Source: Hymenobacter monticola
GTDB taxonomy: Bacteria > Bacteroidota > Bacteroidia > Cytophagales > Hymenobacteraceae
DNA: 13,222 nucleotides
Assembly (NCBI RefSeq): GCF_022811645.1
Contig: NZ_CP094540.1
Span: 1-13,222, forward strand
Direction: 5' to 3'
The position numbers and the translations under genes are program-made. Positions 11,990 through 13,222 of this stretch are shown here, piece by piece. The notes beneath the pieces were generated by a model. The model made no database searches. It saw nothing but the letters and a program-made list of their open reading frames with translations, and was not told the origin of the DNA. Within the stretch, counting starts at the first letter, position 1; each line of letters begins with the position of its first letter.

Positions 11990-12913
11990 ATGGCTGACCA
12001 ATTTTACCGCGTCGTTCCGCTTGAACTCAACCTGCGTTCCGCCCCCAAAGTGGAGCCCCGCACAGTGATTGCCCGCCTGCGGCAAGGCCAGCAGGTGCGC
12101 AAACTTACCCCTGCCAAAGCCCCGCCAAAGGGATGGTTTCGCGTGCAGGCCGACTTGCAAGGAACCGCCGTGGAAGGCTTCGTCAAAGCCTCTTATCTGC
12201 AAAAGGCAACGGCAACGATACCGCCTCCGCCGCCCGTTCTGCCCAACATTCCGGAAGCCCGTCTGTCCAGCCCGGCCCCCGTGCGCCGCAACCAGGCGGG
12301 CGACGGCCCGCGGGTGTTCGCCCTGACGGAGCCCAACCCGCCCGGCCGCCCCGGTCCTACCCCGGCCGACCGCGCCCAGCAGCTTGGTGGCATCATCGAC
12401 TATCTGGGCGTGAGCCACTCGGCCCGCTACGCTGCCGGCGCCGGCAAAACCTACTGCAACATCTACGCCCACGACTACGCCCACTTGGCCGGGGCCTACC
12501 TGCCGCGGGTATGGTGGACGCGCAAGACCTTGGTCGCGCTCGCTTCAGGCCAGACGGTACAGCCTGCTTACGGCACCACCGTGCAGGAACTAAACGCGAA
12601 CAGCTTGTATAATTGGCTGGAAGAGTTTGGGGCGGATTTCGGCTGGCGCCGCTCGGTGGACCTGACGGAGGTGCAGCACGCAGCCAACTCCGGCCAGGTG
12701 TGCCTCGTCAGTGGCCAGCGTAAAGACCTGAACGCAGCAGGCCATATCTGCGCCGTGGTGCCCGAAACGCCCAAGCACCGTGCTTCCCGGCAAGGGGAGC
12801 GCGTGACGGTGCCGCTGATGAGCCAGGCCGGCGCCCGAAATTTTGAGTACGGGGGGCGCGTGTGGTGGACGGGAACGCAGTTTGGGCGCTTCGGCTTCTG
12901 GATTCACGCGTAA
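11990..12913 (+). CDS. SH3b plus Cys/His amidase-like protein
   Basis: A 307-residue protein without a signal peptide. Residues 5-71 fit a bacterial SH3 domain (R-V-V-P-L-E-L-N-L-R-S-A-P, later K-G-W-F-R-V-Q and G-F-V-K-A-S-Y-L), a cell-wall-binding module. Residues 74-125 are a Pro-rich linker. Residues about 128-307 look like a papain-fold peptidoglycan amidase/endopeptidase: KTYCNIYAHDYAHLAGAYLP gives the nucleophile Cys156, and N-A-A-G-H-I-C-A-V-V-P-E gives His252, as in CHAP/NlpC-type enzymes; the end is W-W-T-G-T-Q-F-G-R-F-G-F-W-I-H-A. Export without a signal suggests release by a dedicated system or lysis. A lipoprotein gene follows after 79 nt. The exact family is uncertain, but the Cys/His pair and the SH3b are clear. 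Confidence 0.78.
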   Translation: MADQFYRVVPLELNLRSAPKVEPRTVIARLRQGQQVRKLTPAKAPPKGWFRVQADLQGTAVEGFVKASYLQKATATIPPPPPVLPNIPEARLSSPAPVRRNQAGDGPRVFALTEPNPPGRPGPTPADRAQQLGGIIDYLGVSHSARYAAGAGKTYCNIYAHDYAHLAGAYLPRVWWTRKTLVALASGQTVQPAYGTTVQELNANSLYNWLEEFGADFGWRRSVDLTEVQHAANSGQVCLVSGQRKDLNAAGHICAVVPETPKHRASRQGERVTVPLMSQAGARNFEYGGRVWWTGTQFGRFGFWIHA

Positions 12914-12923
12914 GACCGTCGTT

Positions 12924-12943
12924 GCTCGTGGGTCCCCACGAGC
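12924..12943. terminator. Strong hairpin after the amidase gene
   Basis: GCTCGTGG (12924-12931) pairs perfectly with CCACGAGC (12936-12943) around the loop GTCC. It starts 11 nt after the stop codon. There is no T-run after it, so it may be a weak terminator, an RNA-stabilising hairpin or a protein site. Confidence 0.5.
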
Positions 12944-12992
12944 ATGAGCATCCTGGCGTTAGTGAATGGCTCCTCCTTCTTACTCCCACTGC

Positions 12993-13222
12993 ATGAAACT
13001 TCTTCCCTTGTTTTTGGTAACCAGCGCGCTAGGCGGCTCCGGTTGTGCTTCCTCCCGGCTCACACCACTGGCACCCGATGCCGCAGCCGGCATCTACTTC
13101 AGCCAGTTGCCCACCCGGCCGTACCGGGAGGTGGCCCACGTCGAGGCCACGGGCAGCGTCTTCACCCGCCGGGCGCAGCTCTTGCGCCAGTTGCAGCGCC
13201 GGCAGGCACAGGTGCAGGGCGA
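12993..13222 (+). CDS. Lipoprotein, 3' end cut by the window
   Basis: ATG 12993 begins M-K-L-L-P-L-F-L-V-T-S-A-L-G-G-S-G-C, a signal with lipobox G-S-G-C (Cys18). The 76 visible codons continue with I-Y-F-S-Q-L-P-T-R-P-Y-R-E-V-A-H-V-E-A-T-G-S-V-F and a helix RRAQLLRQLQRRQAQVQG. The V-E-A-x-G-S-V-F then helix pattern resembles small Bacteroidota lipoproteins with a YbjQ-like alpha/beta domain, but the frame runs off the edge, so the family is unconfirmed. It may be co-transcribed with the amidase if the 12924 hairpin is leaky. Confidence 0.7.
   Translation, partial: MKLLPLFLVTSALGGSGCASSRLTPLAPDAAAGIYFSQLPTRPYREVAHVEATGSVFTRRAQLLRQLQRRQAQVQG

Noticed and set aside
11936..12484. 182-codon minus-strand frame
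   Set aside because: Antisense of the SH3b-amidase gene, Gly/Val/Arg-rich, no motif.

Overview
The window looks like part of a mobilizable plasmid, or an integrated plasmid, from a GC-rich member of the Bacteroidota, most likely a Hymenobacter-type Cytophagales bacterium. The evidence is a Kelch-repeat protein ending in a type IX secretion (Por) sorting domain, a DUF4907 lipoprotein beside it, a Bacteroidota-style MobC/relaxase pair, a Rep_3 initiator with iterons, and the near absence of Shine-Dalgarno sites. The taxon is inferred from protein style only.

Layout. (1) 1-1896, plus strand: the 3' end of an unknown gene, a decayed YoeB/Txe toxin remnant, then a DUF4907 lipoprotein and a six-repeat Kelch T9SS protein, closed by an intrinsic terminator at 1923-1946. 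(2) 2095-3824, minus strand: five small unknown genes, two of which are paralogues with a VbhA-antitoxin-like segment. (3) 3874-6023, minus strand: relaxase and MobC with a 4-nt overlap, and upstream of mobC a candidate oriT hairpin and operator-like inverted repeats (6024-6400). (4) 6401-7131: a ribbon-helix-helix protein and a convergent unknown small protein. (5) 7200-8599: the replication module, with a consensus DnaA box, an AT-rich stretch, five tandem 21/22-bp iterons and the Rep_3 initiator. (6) 8622-9475: a VapBC-like pair (PIN toxin) followed closely by a lone RelB-like antitoxin. (7) 9473-10744: four perfect and several near-perfect copies of the palindrome TGACTAGTCA around a minus-strand pair. 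One gene encodes an HTH/coiled-coil/basic-tail protein and the other a TPR-like protein. (8) 10956-13222, plus strand: an exported small protein, a lipoprotein, an SH3b plus Cys/His amidase-like protein, and a truncated lipoprotein.

How it may work. Rep with iterons and the DnaA box starts replication. MobC and the relaxase act at oriT for mobilization by a helper system, since no type IV coupling or mating genes are seen. The toxin-antitoxin genes stabilise the replicon. No ParA is present, so the HTH/coiled-coil protein with its own palindrome array is the best candidate for a one-protein partition system, resembling the architecture of staphylococcal pSK1 Par. This is the most interesting candidate system here.

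A second unusual signal is a 34-bp direct repeat (32/34 identical) at 2064-2097 and 9557-9590. Each copy ends on the stop codon of a minus-strand gene, and together they bracket almost the whole mob-ori-rep-TA backbone. This suggests a recombination boundary or a shared 3' element.
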